Positions 49,288 to 57,368 of a stretch of 64,000 nucleotides of DNA are shown here, piece by piece. The stretch's first letter is position 1. Each line of letters begins with the position of its first letter. A program made the translations under genes and the position numbers. The DNA is from Desmonostoc muscorum LEGE 12446. GTDB taxonomy: Bacteria > Cyanobacteriota > Cyanobacteriia > Cyanobacteriales > Nostocaceae. The notes under the pieces were generated by a model that saw nothing but the letters and a program-made list of their open reading frames with translations, was not told the DNA's origin and searched no databases. Location of the stretch: contig NZ_JADEXS020000001.1 in assembly GCF_015207005.2 (NCBI RefSeq), forward strand, positions 7,897,001-7,961,000, in the 5' to 3' direction.

Positions 49288-50028
49288 ATGCCTACTTTTG
49301 ATATTATTTGCCTTGCCAAATCTACCAAGCATGGCGGAATGTGTATTGCTGGTATCAGAACCGATGGTTTAGGGTGGTTTCGTCCAATTGCCAATAAAAA
49401 AGATGGTACTTTATATCCAGAACATTACACTCTAGAAGATGGCAGAGAACCTCAAATTTTTGACATTATCCGAATTCAATGTTCTAGACCTCAACGAAGA
49501 TGTCACCACCCAGAAAATTGGTTAATCGAACCGAATAAGTTATGGAAAACTGTCGGTACTCCAACTCTCTCTCAAGTTCAACAACTTCTGAATCCAGAAG
49601 TGATAAAACACTCTTGTTCTGCGGAACTTTTAGGAAATTCAGATAAACGAATATGCTATAATGACTTGAAATTAGTGGCGGCTGAATCTTCATTAGCCTT
49701 GATAAAGCCCCGTGAACTTCAATGGGAAATTAATCCAGAACACAAAAAATATAGAGCTAATTTCTCATTGGGAGGAACAAGTTATAACTTTCCGATTACC
49801 GATCCTCTCTGGAAATCTCAACTTGAATGTTTGGAAGAGGGAATATATTCTTGTGAAGAAGTTATAGAAAAACTTGAACTAGAAAATTATGATTGTAATA
49901 ATTTTCTCCTAACCATTAGCTTAGGTGAACCTTTTTCACCAACAGAAACAGAAGAAGAATTTTGTTATAAATTAGTTGCAGCAGTTATCAACGTTGCAGA
50001 TATTAAGAAACGTTTTGGATGGATATAG
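49288..50028 (+). CDS. Probable dual OB-fold domain protein
   Basis: A 246-residue protein with ICLAKSTKHGGMCIAGIRTD and GWFRPIANKKDGTLYPEHYT, then beta-strand-rich halves (DIIRIQCSRPQ...; TSYNFPITDPLW). This agrees with the dual OB-containing domain found beside DUF488 genes, as I recall. OB folds usually bind nucleic acid. Third gene of a likely operon with the two DUF488 genes; AAGGAGG lies just before its ATG. Confidence 0.7.
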   Translation: MPTFDIICLAKSTKHGGMCIAGIRTDGLGWFRPIANKKDGTLYPEHYTLEDGREPQIFDIIRIQCSRPQRRCHHPENWLIEPNKLWKTVGTPTLSQVQQLLNPEVIKHSCSAELLGNSDKRICYNDLKLVAAESSLALIKPRELQWEINPEHKKYRANFSLGGTSYNFPITDPLWKSQLECLEEGIYSCEEVIEKLELENYDCNNFLLTISLGEPFSPTETEEEFCYKLVAAVINVADIKKRFGWI

Positions 50029-50129
50029 TAGTTCCCTTTGATTGTTGAAATTATTTCCTTAGGCAGGGAGTAGGGAATCAGGCTTTTCGAGTTGAGGGCG
50101 AATTTATTCACTGATAGTAGTCCGCTTTT

Positions 50130-50762
50130 TCATGATTTCAAATCTTCACGCCATGTAAAAATAATTTGTTCCTCAGCTTGCCGAAATTCAATATTAAATT
50201 TATCAAATACAACTTCTCGCCCTAAAAGCAATTGTTCTCCGCCTGTATTGGTTTGTAACCATGCTACAGGAGCAATCAAATTGTGTTCGTCAATTATCAT
50301 TTCTACATTACGTAAAACATACTCAACTCTGCCACCTATAGTTTCTGCCAACAAAGTTGATTCTGAATCAGCCAAAGCATAGCCTAAATCTTGACCAACT
50401 TTCAATGAAATTAAACTTAATTCCGCACCAGAATCTACTAACATTGTTGTATTAGATTCTATATCTCTGTGTTTTAAAATAACGCTATAATTTGGTTGCC
50501 AATCATGGCGAGCTATACTACGGAAGCGAATTGGTAAAATTTCTACAGAAGCAGTACGACGAGGAACTAGGTAAATTAAAAAAGGCTGTTTTGCCGCATT
50601 AGCTAATGCTAAAACTTCGCGTAAGTTTTCGCTGTGAGCAATTATTCCATTTGCATTGTAAGCAATATATTGATTTTTATATAAATCCAATAGCATCTGG
50701 CGGTTACGATTCAACCATTTGAGCATTTCATCTCTTTCAGTTTTAGACGGTGTTGTGTTCAT
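50130..50762 (-). CDS. DUF5678 plus retropepsin-like aspartyl protease protein
   Basis: A protein of about 210 residues. The N-terminal part (LYKNQYIAYNANGIIAHSEN) resembles DUF5678; the C-terminal part carries the aspartyl protease motif MLVDSGAELSLIS and the later LLLGREVVF strand of retroviral-type proteases. The ATG at 50762 overlaps the stop of an upstream 38-codon ORF (ATGA), which favours it over the start six codons upstream. Substrate unknown. Similar small retropepsin-like proteins are common in Nostoc. Confidence 0.75.
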   Translation of the reverse strand: MNTTPSKTERDEMLKWLNRNRQMLLDLYKNQYIAYNANGIIAHSENLREVLALANAAKQPFLIYLVPRRTASVEILPIRFRSIARHDWQPNYSVILKHRDIESNTTMLVDSGAELSLISLKVGQDLGYALADSESTLLAETIGGRVEYVLRNVEMIIDEHNLIAPVAWLQTNTGGEQLLLGREVVFDKFNIEFRQAEEQIIFTWREDLKS

Positions 50763-50875
50763 ATAATTAATGTTTGACAAAAGTCGTAAAATTGGTCATC
50801 GGTTAGAGCGATCGCGGGTTGCAATTGCAAGACAATTGGTACAATCTCTGTGACTATGGGTAAGTTGGTGGTCAT
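50759..50875 (-). CDS. 38-residue leader ORF similar to the N-terminus of Uma2 proteins
   Basis: ATG 50875 opens a frame MTTNLPIVTEIVPIVLQLQP that continues AIALTDDQFYDFCQ and stops at TGA overlapping the ATG of the protease-like gene. The sequence is like the first 35 residues of Uma2 (DUF820) nuclease-like proteins of Nostoc, from memory. Either the gene is a truncated Uma2 relic or a short leader peptide that couples translation to the next gene. Confidence 0.5.
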   Translation of the reverse strand: MTTNLPIVTEIVPIVLQLQPAIALTDDQFYDFCQTLII

Positions 50876-50906
50876 AATTGCTTTGTGGGTACTTCACCTG
50901 CCTTAA

Positions 50907-51488
50907 CTATAGTCTCTTCACGCCCGATTGTAATTCGTTAACAATTCGTTCTAGTTCTTGTGTCATCCAATCATTACCTGTTTGATAATAAACTTCAATT
51001 AGTGACTGGTAAAACCACAAAGTCTTTTCTTTGCCATTATTAAACTCAACCCAAATAGCATCTCCCCGTTGGTGCCAATCTGCTAATAACGATCTAGCAT
51101 TATGCAATTTGTCTGCTAATGATACCAGCCTTACAGATGGTGATGCATGGCGCAGGTTTTCTAAATAGCGCTGTTTCCGTTCTAGCCAGGGGGGTTTAGG
51201 AGGTGTGTCCCACTCTGTACAGCCATCGATTATTGCTATTACTACTTCACCAAAACGTTGACGGATATCTTCACGGGTGAGTTTACCGCCTTGGTCTTCG
51301 ATACTATCATGCAACAGAGCTGCGATCGCTTCTTCTTCACTTCCACCAGCTTCTATTACCAAAGCTGCTACACTCAGTAAATGTGATATGTAAGGAACGC
51401 CGCTAATTTTGCGTGTTTGATTAGCATGGAGACGAGTTGCATAAACTAAAGCTGATTCAAATTTTTCTGTGAGTTTAACTGTGTTCAT
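50907..51488 (-). CDS. HD-domain phosphohydrolase, (p)ppGpp hydrolase-like
   Basis: A 193-residue stand-alone HD protein: HANQTRKISGVPYISHLLSV, then AALLHDSIEDQGGKLTRED and LADKLHNARSLLADW, corresponding to the metal-binding H...HD...D residues of the RelA/SpoT-type (MESH1-like) hydrolases. No synthetase domain is present. It lies 7 bp downstream of the WYL-type CRISPR regulator gene on the same strand, so the two are probably co-transcribed. Substrate is uncertain: (p)ppGpp or another nucleotide. Confidence 0.85.
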   Translation of the reverse strand: MNTVKLTEKFESALVYATRLHANQTRKISGVPYISHLLSVAALVIEAGGSEEEAIAALLHDSIEDQGGKLTREDIRQRFGEVVIAIIDGCTEWDTPPKPPWLERKQRYLENLRHASPSVRLVSLADKLHNARSLLADWHQRGDAIWVEFNNGKEKTLWFYQSLIEVYYQTGNDWMTQELERIVNELQSGVKRL

Positions 51489-51495
51489 AACTCTA

Positions 51496-52857
51496 TTAGT
51501 GTTGATGATAAAGTTGAAATTCTTCGGCTACATCAGTAGCGATACTTTGTCGTAAATCAAAAGGAAGCAAGACTTCGCATCTAGGACGCCACGCACGCAG
51601 GCGCATCATTATGCCATTATCTTGATGACGATAATAAACTTGGTAGTAAGCGTCTTGAGGAGAACGATTTACTAATACTTTTAATAACGCTTGTTGGTGT
51701 TGTACGTGGGTAATTTCACGACGAATCAAACGCTGTGCTTGTTGGTAAGTGATGGCTTTAAAAGTCTTGTGGCGGATGGTATTTTGAATGTAACGTTCAT
51801 TATAATCACCGTCAAATCTTAGCAACATCAGTCGTGAGGGAAAGTAGAAATCAAACCCCCAAGCATTAGCCATTTCCTGAGCAATATAATCTGGACTTAG
51901 CAAAGATGGTTGTTGATGACGCTCTTGCAAATGTTGGGGAATCTCGACATCATTCCATTCTAAAGATGTGATTTCTTGAATCCGATCAAGGCGAAAATTA
52001 TACCAGTCAGTTTTGCGATCGGGACTTTCGCCATAAGCACAGAGGTAAACTGCTCTTTGCATGTAATAAATGCAAACTGGATAAACGATACATGTAACAA
52101 CATTTCGTGTCCTGGCGCTGTCATAAGTGATTTTAATTGGCGGTACTGGGGTCTTTGTCCAAATCTGTCTTAACTCGTATTGCCAATCATCAACTAAATC
52201 GAGAGTAGTAGGAGGAATCACATAATCTAATCCGATAAAAAAGCGCTGAATACCGTTGATTTGTTGGGAATGATTTTGCGCGATCGCCACTAAATCTTCA
52301 TGCAGGAAGTTCAATTCATAAGCACTCAATTTGCTAGGATAAATTTCATCTTTAGACGTAACTGGGCGTGGCGGAAACTCGCTGATACGGTAATATTTTT
52401 CATTTTTATATACCACCCAACCCAACTTTGCTAAAATTTCTAAATCGCCTTGCAAAGAACGACGAGTTACACCAAACAATCTTTGGTTTAATATTTCGTT
52501 CAACTTAAATTCTGTGATACCAGTGTAAGTAAGCAATAATTCTTGCCATTGATGAGAAACAATTTCTGTTTTTTCATTGAACAACCATTGGGCTGTTGTT
52601 TTGACACAAGGACAATGAGAGTCATGTATCTGAGGAATTTCTTCTCCTTTTGGATGTGTAGCACTGAAGAATGCATTCCGCCAGTCTACATAAGAGAAAG
52701 AATTTTCTGAAATTACACGCTCTTGATTGTCACCATAAAGCGATCGCAACCACACCCACAACCGAATCCCCCGCCCCAAGTTTTGTTTGAGCGAACCGCG
52801 TGCTAACCACTGCAACAGCTCAACGTGTGGAACATCTTGAAAAACTAGTTTAGACAC
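51496..52857 (-). CDS. CRISPR-associated wHTH-WYL regulator (TIGR03985-like)
   Basis: A 453-residue protein. A winged-helix segment RRSLQGDLEILAKLGWVVYK (near residue 130-150) is followed by a WYL-type domain (about 235-330: KITYDSARTRNVV..., YLCAYGESPDRKTDWYNFRL), with the C-terminal half extending to residue 453. This layout matches the TIGR03985 group seen next to cyanobacterial type III CRISPR loci. WYL proteins sense ligands, and Sll7009 is known as a WYL repressor at a Synechocystis CRISPR locus. It is divergent from csx3, with a palindrome in the shared gap. Confidence 0.8.
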   Translation of the reverse strand: MSKLVFQDVPHVELLQWLARGSLKQNLGRGIRLWVWLRSLYGDNQERVISENSFSYVDWRNAFFSATHPKGEEIPQIHDSHCPCVKTTAQWLFNEKTEIVSHQWQELLLTYTGITEFKLNEILNQRLFGVTRRSLQGDLEILAKLGWVVYKNEKYYRISEFPPRPVTSKDEIYPSKLSAYELNFLHEDLVAIAQNHSQQINGIQRFFIGLDYVIPPTTLDLVDDWQYELRQIWTKTPVPPIKITYDSARTRNVVTCIVYPVCIYYMQRAVYLCAYGESPDRKTDWYNFRLDRIQEITSLEWNDVEIPQHLQERHQQPSLLSPDYIAQEMANAWGFDFYFPSRLMLLRFDGDYNERYIQNTIRHKTFKAITYQQAQRLIRREITHVQHQQALLKVLVNRSPQDAYYQVYYRHQDNGIMMRLRAWRPRCEVLLPFDLRQSIATDVAEEFQLYHQH

Positions 52858-52901
52858 CAGCCAAATCTCGATAAATATAACTTTCTTTAAGATACAGCGT
52901 A

Positions 52902-52921
52902 TTGGAAGAAGTATCTTCCAA
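52902..52921. promoter_or_regulatory. Palindromic operator candidate in the divergent CRISPR promoter
   Basis: TTGGAAGA and TCTTCCAA form a perfect 8-bp dyad around AGTA, in the 103-bp gap between the WYL regulator (minus strand) and csx3 (plus strand), 39 bp before the csx3 ATG. Position and symmetry suit a dimeric repressor site; assignment to the WYL regulator is inference. Confidence 0.5.
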
Positions 52922-52960
52922 GTGCGTGTATGATGTACCCATGAAATAAGGCCAAGGGTA

Positions 52961-53266
52961 ATGAGTACTTACAAAATCGAGCTAAAAGACGGAATTCTCC
53001 GGATAAATTTTGGTGAACCTGCTCAAAATGACCAGATTGTGCGTGATGCAGCAGCCCGGTTGGAGGAAATGGCCGCATCAGATGAACTAGGAGGAGGGCA
53101 ATTACTTAAGATTAACGGGCCGATTTCTATCCCTGTAGCATTTGTTTTAGCACATAAACTTGCTCACATTTACGGAGCAGTCGGTTTTTATGATCCTAAG
53201 TTAGCTAAGTATGTGATTTGTATCACACACAATCCATCGTATAAACTGGGAGACTTAATTGATTGA
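52961..53266 (+). CDS. csx3: Csx3 ring nuclease (stand-alone)
   Basis: A 101-residue Csx3/Crn3 protein with the family core GGGQLLKINGPISIPVAFVL, AHKLAHIYGAVGFYDP and YVICITHNPSYKLGD. Csx3 proteins degrade cyclic tetra-adenylate and so switch off type III CRISPR signalling. Two histidines in the helix AHKLAH (65 and 69) are conserved in this copy but replaced in the next gene. It is the first plus-strand gene after the regulator. Confidence 0.9.
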   Translation: MSTYKIELKDGILRINFGEPAQNDQIVRDAAARLEEMAASDELGGGQLLKINGPISIPVAFVLAHKLAHIYGAVGFYDPKLAKYVICITHNPSYKLGDLID

Positions 53267-53280
53267 TATTTGATGAAGAA

Positions 53281-53326
53281 GAATTCAGGAGTCAGAATTC
53301 AGGAGTCAGGAGTCAGGAGTCAGAAT
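53281..53326. repeat. CAGGAGT short tandem repeats
   Basis: Several copies of CAGGAGT interleaved with GAATT (TTCAGGAGTCAGAATTCAGG and onward), the heptanucleotide STRR type of Nostoc. It lies between the two csx3 genes. Confidence 0.9.
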
Positions 53327-53418
53327 AGGCTCTCTGCCTAACTTTGAAAGGTAGATATCTACTTGATTAACTTGAAATCTGCTGTATAAAAAGATGGGTG
53401 TAGATACCAAGAAATTAT

Positions 53419-54330
53419 ATGACAACGTATCACATCAGGCTAGAAGGCGACGTTTTGAGAGTTGGGTTTGGTGCAACACTTGCCACAGGCGATCGCATTG
53501 TGCGAGATGCAGCAGCGCAGTTGGATGCAATGATAGCTTTAGGTGAACTTCCTGGTGGTTCCCTGATTAAAATTAATGGACGCATATCGGTACTGGTTAG
53601 TCAAGTATTAGCTGATAAATTATCTCAATTGTATGAAGCGATCGCTGTTTTTGACCCCAAGATCGGCGATAAAGGGTTGGATAGGTATGTGATCACCATC
53701 AGCAAACACCCTGAGTATAAAGTAGGGGATATTTTGGATATAGTGCGATCGCCACAACAATCCAGTATCAAAGTTGTCCTGTGTGGGTTTGCGAATACCG
53801 GAAAGACTTGCTTGCGGGATGGTTTAAAACAGGCGCTATTGCAGATTTCCCATGCACCAGAGTCTTATTTTATCTCTGGTTGTCCAGATGGTGATGGTTC
53901 TTGGTATGGGGAAACTGCACGGCGTGATTTGGATTTGGCGAAAAAGTTAAAAGATGAATATAAGGCTAAATTTACACCAGAGTTTGCACAACTGAAAGCG
54001 CAGGAAGTCAGGGGTATCAATACACCAATATTTATATTTGATGTGGGTGGAAGAATATCTGAGGAGAACCGCTTGATTATGTCCGAAGCGACTCATGCAG
54101 TGATTTTGGTAAAAGATGAAGCTGAGATTGAACCTTGGCAAGGATTTTGTCAGTGTCTGGGTTTGCAAGTGGTGGCAATTATTTACAGTGATTATGAAGG
54201 TGTAAGTGATGCGATTTCGGGGGAAACGCCGATTCTTTTAGGAAATGTTCATCGGTTGCAGCGTGGGGAGGATGTTTCTAGTCGTCCGATGGTGCAAGCA
54301 TTGGCGCGGGTTTTGGTGGGTTTAAATTGA
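53419..54330 (+). CDS. csx3: Csx3 fused to a P-loop NTPase domain
   Basis: A 303-residue fusion. Residues 1-108 are Csx3-like (GDRIVRDAAAQLDAM, GSLIKINGRISVLVSQVLAD), but the helix equivalent to AHKLAH reads ADKLSQ, with both histidines replaced. Residues 115-300 are a P-loop domain: Walker A GFANTGKTCLRDGL (123-136) and a switch-II-like IFIFDVGGRISEEN. Csx3-AAA fusions are known in type III loci, function undetermined. It follows the stand-alone csx3 after 150 bp and precedes cas10 by 12 bp. Confidence 0.85.
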   Translation: MTTYHIRLEGDVLRVGFGATLATGDRIVRDAAAQLDAMIALGELPGGSLIKINGRISVLVSQVLADKLSQLYEAIAVFDPKIGDKGLDRYVITISKHPEYKVGDILDIVRSPQQSSIKVVLCGFANTGKTCLRDGLKQALLQISHAPESYFISGCPDGDGSWYGETARRDLDLAKKLKDEYKAKFTPEFAQLKAQEVRGINTPIFIFDVGGRISEENRLIMSEATHAVILVKDEAEIEPWQGFCQCLGLQVVAIIYSDYEGVSDAISGETPILLGNVHRLQRGEDVSSRPMVQALARVLVGLN

Positions 54331-54342
54331 GGTAAAGTAAAA

Positions 54343-56622
54343 ATGGATAAGATGAGTTCTGTTAGTGTAGCGATCGCTTGGTGTTTGGCTTGGGGTGATA
54401 AGAAAAAACCTCAACATGATTTGTCTGTGTTACAAAAGATGCACCAAGCATTGAAAAATGGGGAACAAGTTGCAGAGGAATTTCAGGCGTTAGTTGATGC
54501 AGTAAAGCAATTAGATAATTTACTATTTCCCAAAACTGTAGACGAATTAGAAAACTTAACTAAACAGTATCCGATTCTTTGGGAATCAAAAATTGGCTTA
54601 ATTTATGGTGGTGCAACCAAAATAAAACAATATGTTTTTGAAGAATCTAAACTACCAGATATTCGGGGCGCTTCTGGACTCTTAGATAGAATTAACTTAG
54701 TTGATTTACCTGCTTTTTTTAATGTAATTCCTGAATCACGACACAACTACAATATCCAATGTGGGGAAGTTAGAAGATGGCTGAATGAAAATTTTTATAA
54801 TAAACCCAATTTATCAGATGCTTTAATTCCTGAACTTATTATTTACTCAACTGGTGGCAATATTCTTGCTTTTTGTCCTGCGGCTTTTGTAGATGATATA
54901 GCTAATGCTATAGAAAAAGTTTATACCAAAGAAACCTTAACTGCTAATTCTTGTGCAGTTGGAGAAACTTTTAGACTCTTAGAAATTCGCTTGGGTTTGC
55001 TTAAAGATAATATTGCAGACACATTTTGGCTAGAAAAATATCAAAAAGAATATAAAAATAGTATTGTTGAGGCGTGTTTTGGAAAAGTTGATGATTCAAC
55101 AAAAATTAAAGATACATTTGAAAAGCATAAAAGTTTTAATGAACTAACCACAAAATTAGCAATTCGTTTTAATCAGCGTCGCAGTGGCAATAAAATTCCA
55201 AATCGTCTCATTCGTTGCTATCCACCAATGTTTGAAACTCATCCTTACCTGAGAAGACATGAAGGTGATAAACGTTCTGCTATTGCTCATATAAATCAAC
55301 TAACGGGACAACCTTATCTCTCTGAAACTTTAATCTATAAACGCAGAATAGGCGATAGAGCAAAAACTGGTATTTCTGAAACACCTAAATGGTATCAAGA
55401 TATTGGACTAGAATGGGAAGCCGGAATAATCGAAAGTTGGCTTGATAAATTTGAGGATTTTTTGATAAAAAACACAGAACAATTTGATAAATATTATGGA
55501 AATAACAATACAAAAGAAATTAAAATCTCCCAATCTTTAACTCAGTTGGGCAAAGTAAGTAATGGCTATGTTGCTTACATATATGCAGATGGTAATAATA
55601 TGGGTGGTTTTATTCAAAACATCGGCACTCCTGAAGGATATCAAGAATTTAGCCAAGATATAGAAAATGCTACAAAATATGCTGTTTATCAAGCTTTGGC
55701 ATACAATCTGCATCCTCGTGAAATCAAAGGTATCAGTGAACCAGAATCAAAGATTCAAGATGGTGATTTAATTCATCCGTTTGAAATTATCACGATTGGC
55801 GGTGATGACATTTTATTGATAGTACCAGCAGATAGAGCTTTACAAATTGCTAAGATGATTGGTGAGCAATTTGAAGAGATACTTTTGAAAGCAGTCACAA
55901 TATCAGGCGTAAAAATAAAAGGCAAATATCAGGTAGAAAATAATCTAGCTGGCTCTAAAAAATTCCATCGGTGTTATGAAAAAATATCAGAACATGACCA
56001 ATGTAAATTGAGTATGTCTAGCGGTGTATTGATTACTGCTTATAATACACCTATTTACTATGCAGAAGATTTAACAAACCAGTTGATGAAATCTGCTAAA
56101 AAATCTGCTAAAACCTTAAAAGAAAATGGCTATTATGGTGGTACAGTAGATTTCTTTACCATGAAATCAGTCACCATGATTTCATCAAGTATCGAAGAAT
56201 TTCGTCAACAAGCTTTAACGATTGAGAATAGAGGCGCAAAACTGAAGCTGTACGCTGCACCTTATACACTACCAGAATTAGATAAATTTTTGAAATCTAT
56301 TCACGCATTGCGAAAAGCTGAATTTCCCAAATCACAACTCTATCAAATTCGGAGCTTTTTAGAACGAGGTAAGCGAACAGCAAGTTTAAATTATTACTAT
56401 TTTCGTCATCGACTTAAAAAAGGACAATCAGCACTTAAAACCGATTTTGAAAATATATGGTGTCAGGCAAAAACTAATGAAGGTTACATAGCACCTTGGA
56501 TGTACGATATTGAAGGAAAAATGTATGAAACTATCTGGCGAGAAATGGTAGATGTATACGATTTAATAGAATTTTCAGATGCGGAATCTCCACAACTATC
56601 ATCTATGGAGACTGCGCTATGA
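54343..56622 (+). CDS. cas10: Cas10, type III CRISPR large subunit (no HD domain seen)
   Basis: A 759-residue Cas10 with the cyclase motif TIGGDDILLIVP (GGDD at 486-489) in the Palm 2 region and YIYADGNNMGGF (about residue 415) in Palm 1. The first 150 residues show no HD motif, so target-activated DNA cleavage is not expected, whereas cyclic oligoadenylate synthesis is. The absent HD domain fits subtype III-D. It starts 12 bp after csx3-AAA and its stop overlaps the next gene (ATGA). Family Cas10 is firm; subtype rests on the csx10 and csx19-like neighbours. Confidence 0.92.
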   Translation: MDKMSSVSVAIAWCLAWGDKKKPQHDLSVLQKMHQALKNGEQVAEEFQALVDAVKQLDNLLFPKTVDELENLTKQYPILWESKIGLIYGGATKIKQYVFEESKLPDIRGASGLLDRINLVDLPAFFNVIPESRHNYNIQCGEVRRWLNENFYNKPNLSDALIPELIIYSTGGNILAFCPAAFVDDIANAIEKVYTKETLTANSCAVGETFRLLEIRLGLLKDNIADTFWLEKYQKEYKNSIVEACFGKVDDSTKIKDTFEKHKSFNELTTKLAIRFNQRRSGNKIPNRLIRCYPPMFETHPYLRRHEGDKRSAIAHINQLTGQPYLSETLIYKRRIGDRAKTGISETPKWYQDIGLEWEAGIIESWLDKFEDFLIKNTEQFDKYYGNNNTKEIKISQSLTQLGKVSNGYVAYIYADGNNMGGFIQNIGTPEGYQEFSQDIENATKYAVYQALAYNLHPREIKGISEPESKIQDGDLIHPFEIITIGGDDILLIVPADRALQIAKMIGEQFEEILLKAVTISGVKIKGKYQVENNLAGSKKFHRCYEKISEHDQCKLSMSSGVLITAYNTPIYYAEDLTNQLMKSAKKSAKTLKENGYYGGTVDFFTMKSVTMISSSIEEFRQQALTIENRGAKLKLYAAPYTLPELDKFLKSIHALRKAEFPKSQLYQIRSFLERGKRTASLNYYYFRHRLKKGQSALKTDFENIWCQAKTNEGYIAPWMYDIEGKMYETIWREMVDVYDLIEFSDAESPQLSSMETAL

Positions 56623-57368
56623 TAAAACTTCAAGATTTATCCAACTCTAACACAGTAGAGACTTATACAATTACTGCTGTAATTGACTCAGCGTTATGTG
56701 TAGGTGCAGGAGGTTCTTCTGGTTCTTTAGCAGATAAACCAATTGTCCGTAACTCAGAACGTAACTTACTAATTCCTGGTTCACAGATTAAAGGTAGAGT
56801 ACGTCATGAATGCGAAAAATTGCTGCGAGGTTTAAAATGGGAAATTTCTGAATCTCCCAATGCAGGAAGAATGGTTATTCGTAGAGATAATGCACCTGCT
56901 AAATTTCAACGAGATGAATACAAAGTTCCCGGATATGAACATACATACCACTGTTTAATTAGTCAAGTTTTTGGCGATCCAATTTTACCTTCACGGGTAA
57001 TTTTTGATGATTTGGTTTGTACAGAAGAACCAGAAAATTTACCAGAAGTTTTACGTCCTGGTGTCACAATTAATCGCCGTCGCTGCATTGCAGAAGAGAA
57101 AAAACTTTATTTTCTAGAAACTTCACCTGTGAATGCAAAACTTCAGTTTCAAGGAGAGATACACATTCAAGCAAGTCTCACACCTGAAAGACCTGATTAT
57201 GCAAAAGTATTAATTTTGGCAGGTTTGCGACAAATTTATGCCTTGGGTGGAAGTAAGTCGGCTGGTTTAGGTTGGCTGCATTGGGAATTAGAAGAATTAC
57301 AAAGTCGATTAAAAAATGTTGATATTGATGAAATTTTGCAGTTTTTAGCAAAAGGAGAGATCAGGTGA
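56619..57368 (+). CDS. Cas7-like RAMP protein (Csm3 type), first copy
   Basis: A 249-residue single-RRM RAMP: YTITAVIDSALCVGAGGSSG, the first glycine motif LIPGSQIKGRVRHECEKLL and a C-terminal glycine-rich loop LGGSKSAGLGWLHWEL. ADKP follows the glycine-serine stretch, so an acidic residue is available for target RNA cleavage as in Csm3. Overlaps cas10 by 4 bp and the next gene by 4 bp. It forms part of the crRNA-binding backbone. Confidence 0.88.
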   Translation: MIKLQDLSNSNTVETYTITAVIDSALCVGAGGSSGSLADKPIVRNSERNLLIPGSQIKGRVRHECEKLLRGLKWEISESPNAGRMVIRRDNAPAKFQRDEYKVPGYEHTYHCLISQVFGDPILPSRVIFDDLVCTEEPENLPEVLRPGVTINRRRCIAEEKKLYFLETSPVNAKLQFQGEIHIQASLTPERPDYAKVLILAGLRQIYALGGSKSAGLGWLHWELEELQSRLKNVDIDEILQFLAKGEIR

